Source of the DNA: Chlorella sorokiniana
Lineage: Eukaryota > Chlorophyta > Trebouxiophyceae > Chlorellales > Chlorellaceae
NCBI GenBank assembly: GCA_025917655.1
Contig: CP084619.1
Coordinates: 248,001 to 312,000, forward strand
Direction of reading: 5' to 3'
Length of the DNA stretch: 64,000 nt
In this document: one piece after another, positions 11,654-36,208 of the stretch
Position numbering within the stretch: position 1 is the stretch's first letter
Layout: each line of letters opens with the position of its first letter
The notes under the pieces: model-generated
The model's input: the letters and a program-made list of their open reading frames with translations, nothing else
What the model was told of the DNA's origin: nothing
Databases searched by the model: none
Position numbers and translations under genes: made by a program

Positions 11654-12878
11654 TCACAACATCTCCTGCGAGCGCCTGACCACCCGTGCCACCTTCTTCT
11701 TGAATTCTGATCGATCTGATCTCCAATCTCTGGCTGCGTCTACATTGGCTGGCGACTCATCATTAGGGCTGCTGAGCATGGAGATGACCGACAGCACTAT
11801 GGACTCCACCTGCAACGAATTAGGTGCAGGACAGGAAAGCTTAACACAACAATGAGATGTGATACATGCCTTCCAGCCCCAATAAGCTGCCAGCGCACCG
11901 TGTGTACAGGACTCCACCGCTCCGCTGCGCTCTCCTGCGGGTTGAAAGCGTCCTCTCCAGGTGGGTGCAGGATGGAGATGCACACCTTGCCATCCGGGAA
12001 GACATTGGGGTGCCTGCAGTAAGCTCAAGGCGTGAATGAACCACATGATACAAAGAAGGCATCCAATCAAGTGCTTTGCAAGGAAATCATGGTCGAGAGC
12101 ACCAGAACGTCTGCCATCCAGCAACACACCACATCTCTGACGTGAACCGCATCTCAGGCGGCGACTGTGGGTAGTCCTTGGGAAATTTGAGCACTGCATT
12201 GAAGAAACCGCCCTCGTACAGGGTGTCTGGGGGCCCAACACCGTCACCGCCCACTCAAACAAGTTGCTGCAGGGCAGTGGGATGGGTGCAAATGCATGAA
12301 CACACAGCTACTCTGAGTCACTGCTGCACCATCAAACAAACCCTGGCCGCAAAGCACCTGTCATCCACAAGGCCAGCAGAGAAGCCTTCCACTGGGTTCT
12401 TGGTGAGTTCTGCGGGAAGAGTCATGACGATGCTTGGTTGGGCAACTTGCTGCCATAGTTCATTGACGCCCAAAGAGAGCCCCAAGAGGAACAACACCCA
12501 CTGAACTGGAAAACAACCATTACAACAGTCAGGACGGTTGATTCCCAGAATTGTCAACCAGTGCAGCCACTGCATAATCCCATCATAGTGCCAAGCGACA
12601 GATACGCCCATTGCAGCAGGGCTTGCGGAACCCGCCGGCGGTTCCACTTCAAGCATGGAGGGCACAGGCTGAAGGCTGTCTGATTAGACCCCAACCTGAC
12701 AACTCACAGTCTGTTTTAGACACTGTGATAGCTGAATATACTCACGAGCAGCCAGACGGCAGAGTTGAAAGGAATGGAGTGGAGAGGTTTGAGCGTTGCA
12801 CAGCCAGCAGCGCTCTTCGTGAACAGGTTGCTTACCTTTGAGCTGCCGTCGTAGTAGTAGCGATGCTTGGTCAGCCAT
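11654..12878 (-). CDS. UBC7: ubiquitin-conjugating enzyme E2, UBC7/UBE2G1 type
   Basis: E2 enzyme that receives ubiquitin on a cysteine and passes it to substrates with RING E3s; this subfamily works in ER-associated degradation. Exon 1 (12878-12836) gives [14 protein letters not shown], exon 2 (from 12409) [14 protein letters not shown], then [30 protein letters not shown], and about 12010-11880 [20 protein letters not shown] with the active-site Cys. The acidic insertion after the Cys and the end [11 protein letters not shown]...RRSQEML are diagnostic of the plant UBC7/13/14 group. The exon around 12230 keeps the GPPDTL frame only if one G (plus strand) is added at 12229-12233. Length about 165 aa is normal. 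Confidence 0.95.
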
Positions 12879-14180
12879 TGGCCAGTCGAAAAGAGTGGTG
12901 CGGGATGACAAGGCTGGGAAGGCTGTTGAGTGTATTGAGTGTAATTATACACACTGACGATACGGTGCACACAAGAGTTCGGGATATCTCCGGGAAGCCT
13001 CCCTGTCCCGCTTGCGTGTAGCGTTAAGGGTACATCTCCCGGAGGCTTTTATCTTGTGTTGACCATCGCGCCTGACCTTCACAAGATAACCGCTTGTTCT
13101 GTTTCGAACTCGTGATCTGCAGCCACTGTCAGTTTCGGCTTGAGACTACGAACCTGCTGCGAGACAGCGATGTATGCCTCGTCCTTAACTACATAGGCAG
13201 CCTTGTGACTGCTTGGCATTGCCGAGAACTCACTGTCGAAACCAACCCCGCACACAATCTGCTGCCGAGAGTGCTGCCGCAGCTGTAGCACTGCCGCAGC
13301 TGTAGCACGCCAAGAGCCATACCCCGCAGATACCATTGAGCAATCTTCATCTATTTCACTTCTTCGAGTTTGTGCATGGCAGGTTCAAGCAGCTGTGGAC
13401 AGGTGGGCGGGTGCACCTTGAAGCCGCCCGCCAGCCCCTTGCCACCCACACCTGCTCACCAGTGTCCTCCATACTTCAAACATCACCCACGAGTTTCTCC
13501 CTTACAAGTGTAATGTGCGGTCGCTAATTTCAGCTTGAACCAACCCGGCATTGTGCTATCAGTGCTATCAACTCAAGAACACTCTACAATGTGAATCCAG
13601 TAACACGACATCGTCATGTGGGGTAGTTTTTGCTTAGTGTAATCATATTGACCTGCCTTCTTCCTCTTGAATTGGGGACATAGTTGCTGCCTGTGCTGCA
13701 GCGCACGGAGCAGGGGTCTGCTGTTGGTTGTGAATTCATAGGCAGAGATTTGTCTTCACATCTGGCAAGGCGGGCAACCATCTATGCCCACAAAGCCCAA
13801 CGTGCAGCTGCTCGTGCACAGCACTGGTTGGGCAAAATCTCAAGGGGACCCCACTGCTGTGTCATGGCACCGACCAGCATAGGCATGTGGTAAGTTGTGC
13901 CTTTCTCATGCTGCACTGGTGCCGCACGCAGCTGCACACTTACCCCTGCCCTCCGCCAATTAACAATTCCTGGAGCAGCTGCACCACACCCGCCTCGCAG
14001 TGTGTCGGTGTTAAATGTGTCACATTCGCCTCGATAGAGCGAGCTGTTTGAGTCAGGCTGCGCTATACCCGCCAATGTTTTTTACAACTGCCTGCCTCAG
14101 CAGAGCTTCAAAGCCATCGTGCCTCATCCAGTCAACAGTTTGCCAACGCTAGTTCAGCAGGTCTACCCATTTATCAGCCC
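12879..14180. other. 1.3 kb without recognised gene
   Basis: Lies upstream of the E2 gene and downstream of the exostosin gene, both on the minus strand, so it should hold the E2 promoter and the exostosin 3' UTR. Reading frames of 60-100 codons occur (for example 13079-13336 and 13782-14075, minus strand) but none has recognisable motifs. Confidence 0.5.
13274..13307. repeat. 17-bp perfect tandem duplication
   Basis: Two exact 17-bp copies (13274-13290 and 13291-13307) of CTGCCGCAGCTGTAGCA in intergenic DNA. Confidence 0.9.
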
Positions 14181-16862
14181 TTAAGGCACGTACTCGCCCA
14201 TGGCCACTCGCTGTCCATGGCGTAGCAGCTTGGTCCATATTATGTCGGCCAGCGCAGAGGTTGTCCGCCCTGAGGGAACCATGTAGTAAAATTTGACCCG
14301 CTCCTGCTCCAGACTTTCTTGCTTTTTTCTCACAGCCTCTTTGGGCATCTCCCTGCGTGAGTAGCAGGTTGGATAAACGCGAAAGGACATGATGAGGCCA
14401 CAAACTTCAAAATTCATTGATGTCGGAGGCTATACAGCATTGGGAGTTGTGCAGTGCCATACCGCAGGTAGGTGTAGATCGAGCTAAGGTTGGGCAGGGG
14501 CACCGTCACATGTTGCACGCTGGCAGTTTGATGCCACCACTTCATATTGTGAGCACACTTTGTGTGGTTTTGCCAGCTGCCTGTCACATTCAAAAAGACG
14601 CCCAGCCCTGCATAATCCACTTCACCGGTGTTCAAAGGCATGGTGTGCCATGGCGGGCCATAAAACTGCAGACGGGAACCAAGGACCAGGGTGGGTTGTG
14701 CGGCCCTGATGCGTGGAAGGCATGTTGACACAGGCAGGTAGGAAGTGCTTCGCGTGCCCAGAACCACGCAAGGCAGCATGCGGCAGCCCACCACAGGTAT
14801 GCAACCTGCCAGGATGGCCTCCCAAGGCGGTTGCTGCTAGCCCAATCGCCTGGCGGCATCAGGCAGAAGACAGAGTTGCGCAGCTCGTCCAACAGCTCGG
14901 CGTGCGACATCGGGTCGACAGCCGAAGCGTCAGATCCCAAGCATTTCACCTGTCAGTAGCACAATTATTGCCCCAAAGATGGCCATCCTGGACCATGAAT
15001 CAGGGCAGAAGCAAAGCCAGCAGCCTGCAAGCAAGGCATTCATTGCATGCTGTCTGCACACCTTAACGTCATCAGCGACACCATCAAAGGCTGTAGCTGC
15101 GGCGCGGCGCATTTGCATGCCACAGCCAAGTGGCTTCGATGTGTTAGTGATGGTGTGAGGCCCACACGAGGCTCGCATGAACAAGAAGTTGTTGCGTTTG
15201 GAGCCAACGACAGATGTTGAAAGGTCAATGTCAACCACTGCACGCAAGCAAAGCGGTAGCCAGTAAGAGTGCAGATGTGCTGACTTGTCAGAAGCGTCGC
15301 AGGGCAGCGGCACACAATGATAACAGCGGCAAGGCACCAAATCGCACATGCCGAGTAGGGCACAAGGTGTGCCTCGCGCAGAAGCAGCTTGTCCCTCGTG
15401 CCGCACATCGCTCCCTCAATTATGAGCTGCTGCGACAGCGTTGTGCGCTTGCAGACACGTTCTCGAATTGTGGGCAGCGTGGCTGGAAAGACGTAGTCTC
15501 GCCCCTGCCGCTTCTGGAACCGCTGGGATGCTACCACTGCATCCAGCACCTGGTCTAGTACCAAGCTGACCTCGTCTTGCTGCTGAACGTGTACAGGGAG
15601 GCCGCTAACGCTGAATGTGTGCACCCAGCCAGACGCTAGGTACCACTGCGGCCATCAAGCAGGGACGGTGGGGGCTAGTGTGTCTGTTGGTGTTTTTTTA
15701 TGATGGGGGAGGTATCCATCCAATAAGAATCATGCAGCCTTTCAGAAAGGCTGTTACCATTCCATGAATTGTGGCAGTCTTCTTGAGATCGTCTGCTGTT
15801 CAGCGAACGCACCTGCTGATAGCAGTATATGTCCACCCACACTAGGCACGCCTCCTCAATGTTGTCTGTCAGCAGCCCCCTGCCGGCGTTGCGAAGTGCC
15901 TCCCGCAGCCAGTACTGCCCTGCGTATTGGTGCAGCTGGTGGGGTATGCGGGCCATGCGGTACACACGCCACGCCAAGTTATCGCCTTTTGGGGTTGGCA
16001 GGTCCAGTGCGTTTGGCCACACCTGCATCCCAAATGGAGCGGAGGGCAGCTAAACATATGGCAAACCTGGCTGGTCTGTGGCTGCACACCACCAGGGCTC
16101 TCCTCACAAGCCTTTATGATAGCGACAGGGACACTTGAAGCAAGCATAACACCAGTGTGGTGGGGCCTTGATGAATCGAGGCCCACAGATGAATTGCAGC
16201 GTGCCATTATCGCTGTGCATGCTCACCGCTGGGTCTTCAGGGTCACAAGTTTGGAGGCCTGCCGGCTGGGCCACTTCCTTGGACACGTCCAGGATGTAGA
16301 CGGGGCAGTCGTGCACTAGATGCGACGCCTGCAAAGATGGAGGATGCACAGCATTGCGTAAGACTCGGTCAACGTAATGATGCGCGCGCTCTTGAGAAAC
16401 GTATCCTTAGGGAGCCCCAGCATGGTCTCGCCTGCAACTGGGTTGTGGTGTGCAGCAGAAGGTTGGGCTCCTTGCCGAAAGCAGCCCACCATGCGCCGTG
16501 AGTGTTGGCGAATAGCAGTACTGGGAGGGATCCAGAAGTGTGATTCATGCACAAGGATAAGTACACTGACTTGAAGAAGTAGGCATTCAAGCCAATCAGG
16601 GCCAGTTAGGCAACGAGATCACACCAGAGAACATCGCCAGCCAGGGCAGTAGAGCGAGCACCCGTCTAGCGGCGCCACCAGCCCCCGAAGGCGTCACACC
16701 CGCAAAGTCCTTGGCTGGAAACATGCTTTCAAATACACACAAATCAATTCCTTCAAGCCGTGGGGCGAAGCCTGCGTGCGGGCGAGGGCTGTTTCGAAAC
16801 TCGCAGCCCCTAGGATGCGGTCGGGAGACGGTACAGAATAGTCGTGTTGGCAAACAAATCAA
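14181..16862 (-). CDS. exostosin-family (GT47-like) glycosyltransferase
   Basis: Minus-strand, intron-rich gene of the exostosin/GT47 family, Golgi enzymes that transfer sugars from nucleotide sugars to glycans. In 5' to 3' order: CPVYILDVSKEV (near 16305), YRMARIPHQLHQYAGQYWLR (near 15950), GRDYVFPA (near 15500), NNFLFMRASC and the MRRAAATAF-GVADD block (15190-15070), FCLMPPGDWASSNRL (14870-14825), then GCIPVVG, FYGPPWHTMPL...VDYAGLGVFLNVT (14665-14590), and KFYYMVPSGRTTSALADI ending at 14181. Exostosins show the same order (R-G-C, FCL-P-GD-SS-RL, GCIPV, VDY-GIF-N). The frame from SSNRL into AILAGCIPVV requires one base at 14821-14823. The 5' end is uncertain: 16862 opens a frame with a modest hydrophobic stretch (VLALLPWLAMFSGVI) that could be the signal anchor. 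Confidence 0.83.
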
Positions 16863-17847
16863 CGCACATCGAGAGGCTCAGCGTTTCTGTTTTCACAATG
16901 TACAATGTACTATGTGGTACGCATATGAGGAATTTAATTATTGCGTTTCGGCTGAATGACCGTTGCTGACATCAGCCGGCCTTCCACATCGTGCACCCAA
17001 GGGGAGCTCCGTGTATTTAGCGCCTTGGGTCTGGCCCGACCCCTGGTGACCGGCGTCCCTTCGCTTCTTTCGCCTTTACGTGTTTTCTGCTGGCCCAATA
17101 AAGTCGTTTGAAGTCGCAGCAAGCGATTCAGGATTCAGGGAGGGAGGGGTGAGGAAGTAGGGCACGATCGAGACGCATTGCACCGCACGAACGTTCTTCT
17201 GTCCCCAAAACACCCCAACTGGCCCTCCCGAGGACTGCTGCATGCCTCCAGCAAAGGAACAGCAATGCCTGAAAGCCCCTAAGCCCCAGACCAGCTGCAT
17301 TGGCGGCGATGGCCCGGCGGTCGAGCACCAACGGTCAAAACTTGGAAAGTGGCCTACTTTGCGTCGTGTTTAAGCCGCGCCACCTCACAAGGCCGTTTAT
17401 GGCACTCTGCCACTGTCCTTTTATGTGCTTAAGGATCGGAAACGGCCCCATGCGCCCCTGAAAACTGCCAGTCCACGGGCAAGCATGAGCGGCTTTGCTC
17501 GCGCCACCTGCTTGATTGCAACCTGATGTGAGGCATCACTGTAGAATGGAGAGCGGCTGACGATGTGCACAGTTTGGGGATTTGCTGTCGTCTGGAACTT
17601 GTCCAGGGCAAACAAAACATCGACGATTGGTGTTGCTGACTTCTGGCCAAGCCACTGGGAGGGGCGCAGGCCTTGGGGGACGGCTGGCACGCCACCTGCC
17701 TACATCTCACCTGCAATGCTGTGCTGGCTGTGCTGAATCTACTGGGCATGTTGGAGGCAGGGGGCCTGCAAGTTGGCAAATCATGGCAAAAGAAGGCAGC
17801 TGCCTTGATTCTTTTGGAAATTTACACAGTTCATGAACAGCAGCTCA
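16863..17847. other. intergenic, with an unassigned minus-strand reading frame at 17421-17779
   Basis: Lies between the exostosin 5' end and the sulfotransferase 3' end. The minus-strand frame at 17690-17421 codes about 90 residues, including VDVLFALDKFQTTANPQTVH and ARAKPLMLARGLAVFRGAWG. It may extend 5' to 17779 through a C run. I recognise no family. It could be a small gene or chance; its composition is less repetitive than the shadow frames nearby. Confidence 0.3.
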
Positions 17848-19296
17848 TTACTGAGCATGCCCCAGCAGTGCTAGGTCACTTGCATAAAAGGTGGTAATTC
17901 TGTCGTAGCAATGTTCATGTTTCCCAGTGAAATGCACCATCTTATTGCATTCTGTGCTATTCTGCTTGCTCTTGAAGTTGCACTCATCAGGCTGTCTATT
18001 CAGCTGGCCTGGCAGCTCCTCCGGCAGCTTTGGCACCCCATCTCGAGAGTTTAAAATGGACAGTAACTCCATAAGTCCTCGTAAAAGTGTTCGACCCGGC
18101 CTATGTAGTCAACTGCCCACTCGCCGTTTATGGTTGCTAAGGAGTTGGTCTGCAGGAAGCAGTGCCACGCTAGTGACAGCTGTAAACACTTCAGGCGAGC
18201 CGGATGCTCTCCGACTTGCACATAAAGCCTGCACGGTGGTACTGAAATGTCCCCGCGGTCACTGACCTGCGGCTCTACATGCAAGTAGTTGTGTTCTGGC
18301 ACTATCGTGCAGCACGAATCGCCCTTGGCATCAGTCTTAGCGCAGATGTCGCCAATCTGGGTGCATGCAAGACGCAAATGCAGATCACTGCTTATCCGGG
18401 CACCCAGGCAAGCTGCTGTTTTTAAGCTTGAGCGACGGCTTGTCCTCACCAGATAAGGGTCCTCGCAGTATTGATCCCATGTCAATCGTGTGCACTCCTC
18501 TTTCACAAACGTGGAAAGGTAGGAGTACTGGCTCAGGGCCCGACTCAGCACATTCCGCGAAAACCCAAACACAAAATAGTCGTCCCAAACCTGGCAACGA
18601 CAAACATGCCATCGGCGGGGTTCGGCTCATCATGCACAACACATAAGCCAGCTTCAAGCAGGCCTCACCGCTAAGGCATGCTGAATCTCTGTAACGTTTG
18701 TGAAATCTAACATGTGCAAGCAGTACTTGTAACGCCGCGGAAGGTCGCAGTGAGAGAAGTACCCATCCATAATTGTGGTTCCTGCCACCTTAGGCGCCTT
18801 GACATAGATGATCTGCATCGAACAAAGAGAATCACTCTATGGGCGCGAAGCTTGTGAATGGAATTGAAAATAAGAGGGAACGTGCCTTGTACCTGCAGGA
18901 CAAAACATGTGGGGTAGAGTTAGAAAGTCAGTACAATTTAAGAGTCACCGCCTGCACCGACTCACTCATCGTTTATCATGGGATTGGCATACGCAGAGGG
19001 AGGATTTAACTTGTTTCCTGCAATACGCTCCTTTATCCATTCAGGGGGAACAGAAGCTCGTTCCACTTCCGCCCTTGCCCCAGCTGCGTCAACACGCCCA
19101 TAGGGCCCGCCTTCTTCACCCGCCCATGCACATGGGCCGGTTCTCTAAAGTCTAGCAGGGAGCGCGTTGACGTATTAGCAGGCTCTGAGGATCCTGCAGG
19201 TCGCTTGCCATATTGAACCGCCAGGACAGTCAGAGCGATGATTATTGAGCACGGTGCCAAGCGGCGCCGGCCTTTCAGGCGAGTTCGTGCTGCCAT
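17848..19296 (-). CDS. type II membrane sulfotransferase (PAPS-dependent, carbohydrate type)
   Basis: Transfers sulfate from PAPS, probably to a glycan in the Golgi. The start at 19296 gives MAARTRLKGRRRLAPC followed by the anchor SIIIALTVLAVQYG: a short basic tail and one membrane segment. The 5'-phosphosulfate loop is in IIYVKAPKVAGTTIMDGYF (18810-18755), with the K-P-K/x-A-G-T pattern. The 3'-phosphate site matches GFSRNVLSRALSQYSYL (about 18566-18516). Later come WAVDYIGRVEHFYEDL (about 18125-18078), ELLSILNSRDGVPKLP, and the family-typical end CYDRITTFYASDLALLGHAQ, stop at 17848. Two sites need one added base to hold frame: 19078-19081 (N-terminal exon) and 18073-18074. The splice between the N-terminal exon and the PAPS loop exon is not resolved. 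It is co-oriented with the exostosin and hydrolase genes. Confidence 0.78.
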
Positions 19297-19893
19297 CTCG
19301 AGCGGCGGCGGAAGGTGTCGGCTGGAGGAAGACTTGATCAAGCGCGGCTATGCCTGCAAGATGGTGCATGTTCCGATTATCAGAAGGGCGGTGCAGAACA
19401 GTCGCAGACGCAGCTAGAGCGGACACACTCTGTAGCAGCGCACCTTCAAACAACATTTGAAACTTGCTGATTGCAAGCGACTCGGATGTAAGAAATGCTT
19501 GAAATGTTTAAGCATTTCAAATGATGTTGGAAGCGATGGTGCCAAATCCTTGTCAGGGCGAAACTACGCTACACGCTACTCAACAACGGCGGCCAACATC
19601 GCCTGAAAGAAGCGATAATAGAAGAGGCGGTGAGTTACTCCTCATCAAAAAGCCGAGAAAGACATCCAGCTCTGGCAGTACACATGCTGCACTTGCAGCC
19701 CTCAACCCGTTCAGCGGCTATTACAGTGACTATTCCAACAGTCACTCCAACAGAAAACTCATGACATGCTGACTTTCAATCTAAACACTCGGGCAGCACT
19801 CGGGTATCACTATAGGTGGAGTCACCTGCTGCTTGTCAAGCCGCTTGCGCAGTGCGCACCTGCAGCAACCCACAGGGTGCAGGGCAGGGTCAG
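19297..19893. promoter_or_regulatory. intergenic, sulfotransferase promoter
   Basis: About 0.6 kb between hydrolase copy A (3' end) and the sulfotransferase (5' end). It holds the hairpin at 19492-19518. A plus-strand frame at 19521-19772 has no recognisable similarity. Confidence 0.45.
19492..19518. repeat. AT-rich inverted repeat (hairpin)
   Basis: Perfect 9-bp arms, GAAATGCTT (19492-19500) and AAGCATTTC (19510-19518), around a 9-base loop, upstream of the sulfotransferase start. Function unknown. Confidence 0.75.
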
Positions 19894-21940
19894 TTACACA
19901 ATCAACGAAAGGGCACGATCACTTGCAGTTGTTATGCCACACGCCACAACTTCCCTGGCCCCTGTGCTCGCCCACCTCTTCATGGGCACGCCAAGAGCCC
20001 GCGCCTTCTTCCAGATGGCACGCACGGAGCTGTGGTCGCCCGACAACAGCACCTCCGGTTCCACATAGAACACAAACTGAAAGTCTTGCAGCACTTGCAG
20101 CAGCATGGAGGGCACGCCAAAGACCTGCAGGCCGTCCAGGCCGCCCGCCGCCTTCTGCGCCATATCCAGGCACTCAAAGAGGCGGTCCTGCTGGGGGTCG
20201 GTGGGAAAGAGCACGCCAGCTTCGTCTTTGGGCGTGCCTTTAAACGCCCAGTAAGAGCGGTAGGGCGACAGGATGGCCACCGCCGGGGAGTCGGCACGGG
20301 CAGTAGACAGCCCGCTGAGAGTGTCGTTGAAGAAGGTGGGCCCCACGCGGTCCAGCCAGTTGGTGAAGCCGATGCCATGGGCCCCGACGTCGCTGTCAAC
20401 TGAACGGCCTGCCGGTGCAATTCAGGGTCACTGATGCGCTCAAAGGCGCCCTCAAAGAACACGGGCTTCTGGAAGGGCTTTACTGCTGCCAGCAGCACCT
20501 GCACCACCCGCACGTCTGGGGTGGGCAGCATGGCTGTGGTCAGGAAGTTGGAGTCCACCACGATGAAGTCCAGCCAGGGGCTGGCCGCCAGCGTGAAGAT
20601 GGAGCCGGCTGCGTAGATGGCATCGCTGCCCGTCAGGAACTCCGGGAAGTGCTGGATGCAGCGAAAGCCGTAGGCTGCAATGTGCATGCACCCGCTCTCA
20701 TGCACCTCGTGGATGCGGCGGTGCCGGAAGTGCTGCCAGTCCCAGTAGAACACTTTCGTGGCGGTGTCGCCCCAGTGCTGGGCGTGCTGGTAAAAACGGG
20801 GCGGCTTGAAGGCGGCCCAGTGGGTGAATTGCGTGCCCCAGCGTGCATTCCAGTAGTCCAGGCTGCCATGGATGCTGCGCAGGTACCGCCGGAACAGCGT
20901 GACCGCCTGCTCGCTGTAGTCCTGTGCGCCGTCGGCCTCCTGCACATGCCATGAGTCGAGAGGAATTGGGGTCAGCTACTAGCTGGAAGCTCAAACATAT
21001 CTCCTGCTCAGCAACAAACGTTTGTCGTCTCGTTTGAAGCGCACGGCAAGTCCAGCGGCTATGATGCTGCCAGGTGGGGGCAGCAGCAGCCATGCTTCCT
21101 GCCAACCCTCCTACCTGGATGTACTTGGTCTCATACTCGTTGTTAAAGCAGGGTTGGATGGAGTGGACGCAGGTAGAGTTTAGCTGCTGCAGTCGCGCCA
21201 GCACAGCATCATACCACAAGTGCACCAGCTGCATGACGGCAGGATGATTAAACGAAATGGAGCGGTGGCCGATGCCCTTAGAGTCCACCACGCCCGCGTC
21301 GGGGACTACGTCAAACACCCAGGGCGGGTTGGCTTGAGCGTCCAGAACGATGGACAGGCGCAGGCCCTGGCCGCACACAGTCTGCACCACATAGTCCATC
21401 ACACGGAAGTTGAAGCTGGTTGGGGTGGGCTGCTGGAAAAACCACTTGACAGAAATGAACAAAATGCCGACGCCTTGCTCCTGCGATGCATGCCAGGGCG
21501 GAGGTGTTGCACGCTGGGCAAATGTGCTTGGTGCCCACAGGCCAGCAGCAGCACGGCATGTGCGCAGGCGCCAGGCATCATCCCGGGCAGAGGCTGACCG
21601 CCAAAGACTGGACATACCTTGATATTGCGGACCACAGCGCCCAGCTCATGCTTGCCGTCAGTGGGGGCAGCGGGCCGTCCTCCCGAATGCTGAGCTGGTC
21701 TTGCATCTCAAGGGCGAAAAGCGTGGCAAACACTTCTTCAAAGCCCTTCTGCGAGGTGGCAGCAACCTGTCGCCGCAGGGCTGTCCAGCCAGAATCCTGC
21801 CGCCCTTCACAGTTGTGCGGCACGTGCGAGCTGCGCTGCATGTGCAGCAGCTCCACAGCGGTGAACAGGAGCACCACTGCTCCGTACGCTGCACGCGGCA
21901 CACGGCGTCGAGTGCGCTGTGGGGCGGGATGGCCCTTCAT
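19894..21940 (-). CDS. clan GH-A-like glycoside hydrolase, membrane-anchored (copy A)
   Basis: Starts at 21940 with a basic tail (MKGHPAPQRTRRR) and one hydrophobic anchor (AAYGAVVLLFTAVELL). Next come EEVFATLFALE, then GVGILFISVKWFFQQ (about 21479-21435), the TIM-barrel-like LRLSIVLDAQANPPWVFDVV, and SIQPCFNNEYETKY (about 21160-21115), whose Asn-Glu fits the acid/base pair of clan GH-A. After an intron: QDYSEQAVTLFRRYLRSIHG, YWNARWGTQFTHW (like GH42), WLDFIVVDSNF, and PVFFEGAFERISDPELH, where the Glu could be the nucleophile. The C-terminal part (FGVPSMLLQVL, YVEPEVLLSGDHSSV) is shared with copy B. Frame needs one base at 21663-21667 and one at 20382-20385. The substrate is unknown; GH42-like features hint at a beta-galactoside. 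The ends of the C-terminus are from the conserved frame. Confidence 0.72.
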
Positions 21941-22528
21941 GCCGCGGTCACGCTCCCAAAGTGGCGGAGCACTGTAAAATTACCGCCAGAGCCTGCGTTA
22001 CCTCCCCACATCTAGGGGGAGGTAGGTCGCGCTGTGCAGGCAGTGCCGCCGAAGTTGCTGGAACAAACCTGCACTGGGCAATCCAGCACGCCGGCTGCGT
22101 GCAACCTGGTTGATGATGTGCACACTCATCGAGACAAAGGTCCCGTCACAGTTCAAGCAAAAGCATCAACATGGCCGTACAGATCAATTGATACGAGTGC
22201 CGGCCCTCGTAAAGCCGCCCTTACTAGAAAGCGGTGGTTGTACTTTGCGCGGATGAACGGTGGGGAGCAATTTCAGAGCTTGACAGCAAAGTTGGCTAAT
22301 GAACTCAGGGCAGCGAACAAACAGTCGCACCAATAATGCGATATATATACAGGGTGATAGGGGCGAATCAGAACTATGAGGGGCCTCCCTACCTCACATG
22401 TACCTCGAGTCTGTACTGATCTTTTGCTTCAGTCAAGAAATTTTGAGCCACTGCACCTCTCAATCGACTCGCCACACGCCTTTCTGTAGCTGGTTACGAG
22501 CGCCGCCCAACAAAGGCGCCGCACCGCT
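21941..22528. promoter_or_regulatory. divergent promoter region, hydrolase A / PRP8
   Basis: A 588-bp gap between two divergent start codons. It contains a TATA-like stretch ATATATATA at about 22340-22349, 180 bp upstream of the PRP8 ATG. Nothing coding recognised. Confidence 0.5.

Positions 22529-36208
<13,680 letters not shown>

Noticed and set aside
12985-13060. Inverted-repeat-like pair of GGGAGG/CCTCC segments near the E2 promoter
   Set aside because: Arms are short and imperfect with several alternative pairings; no convincing hairpin or element end.
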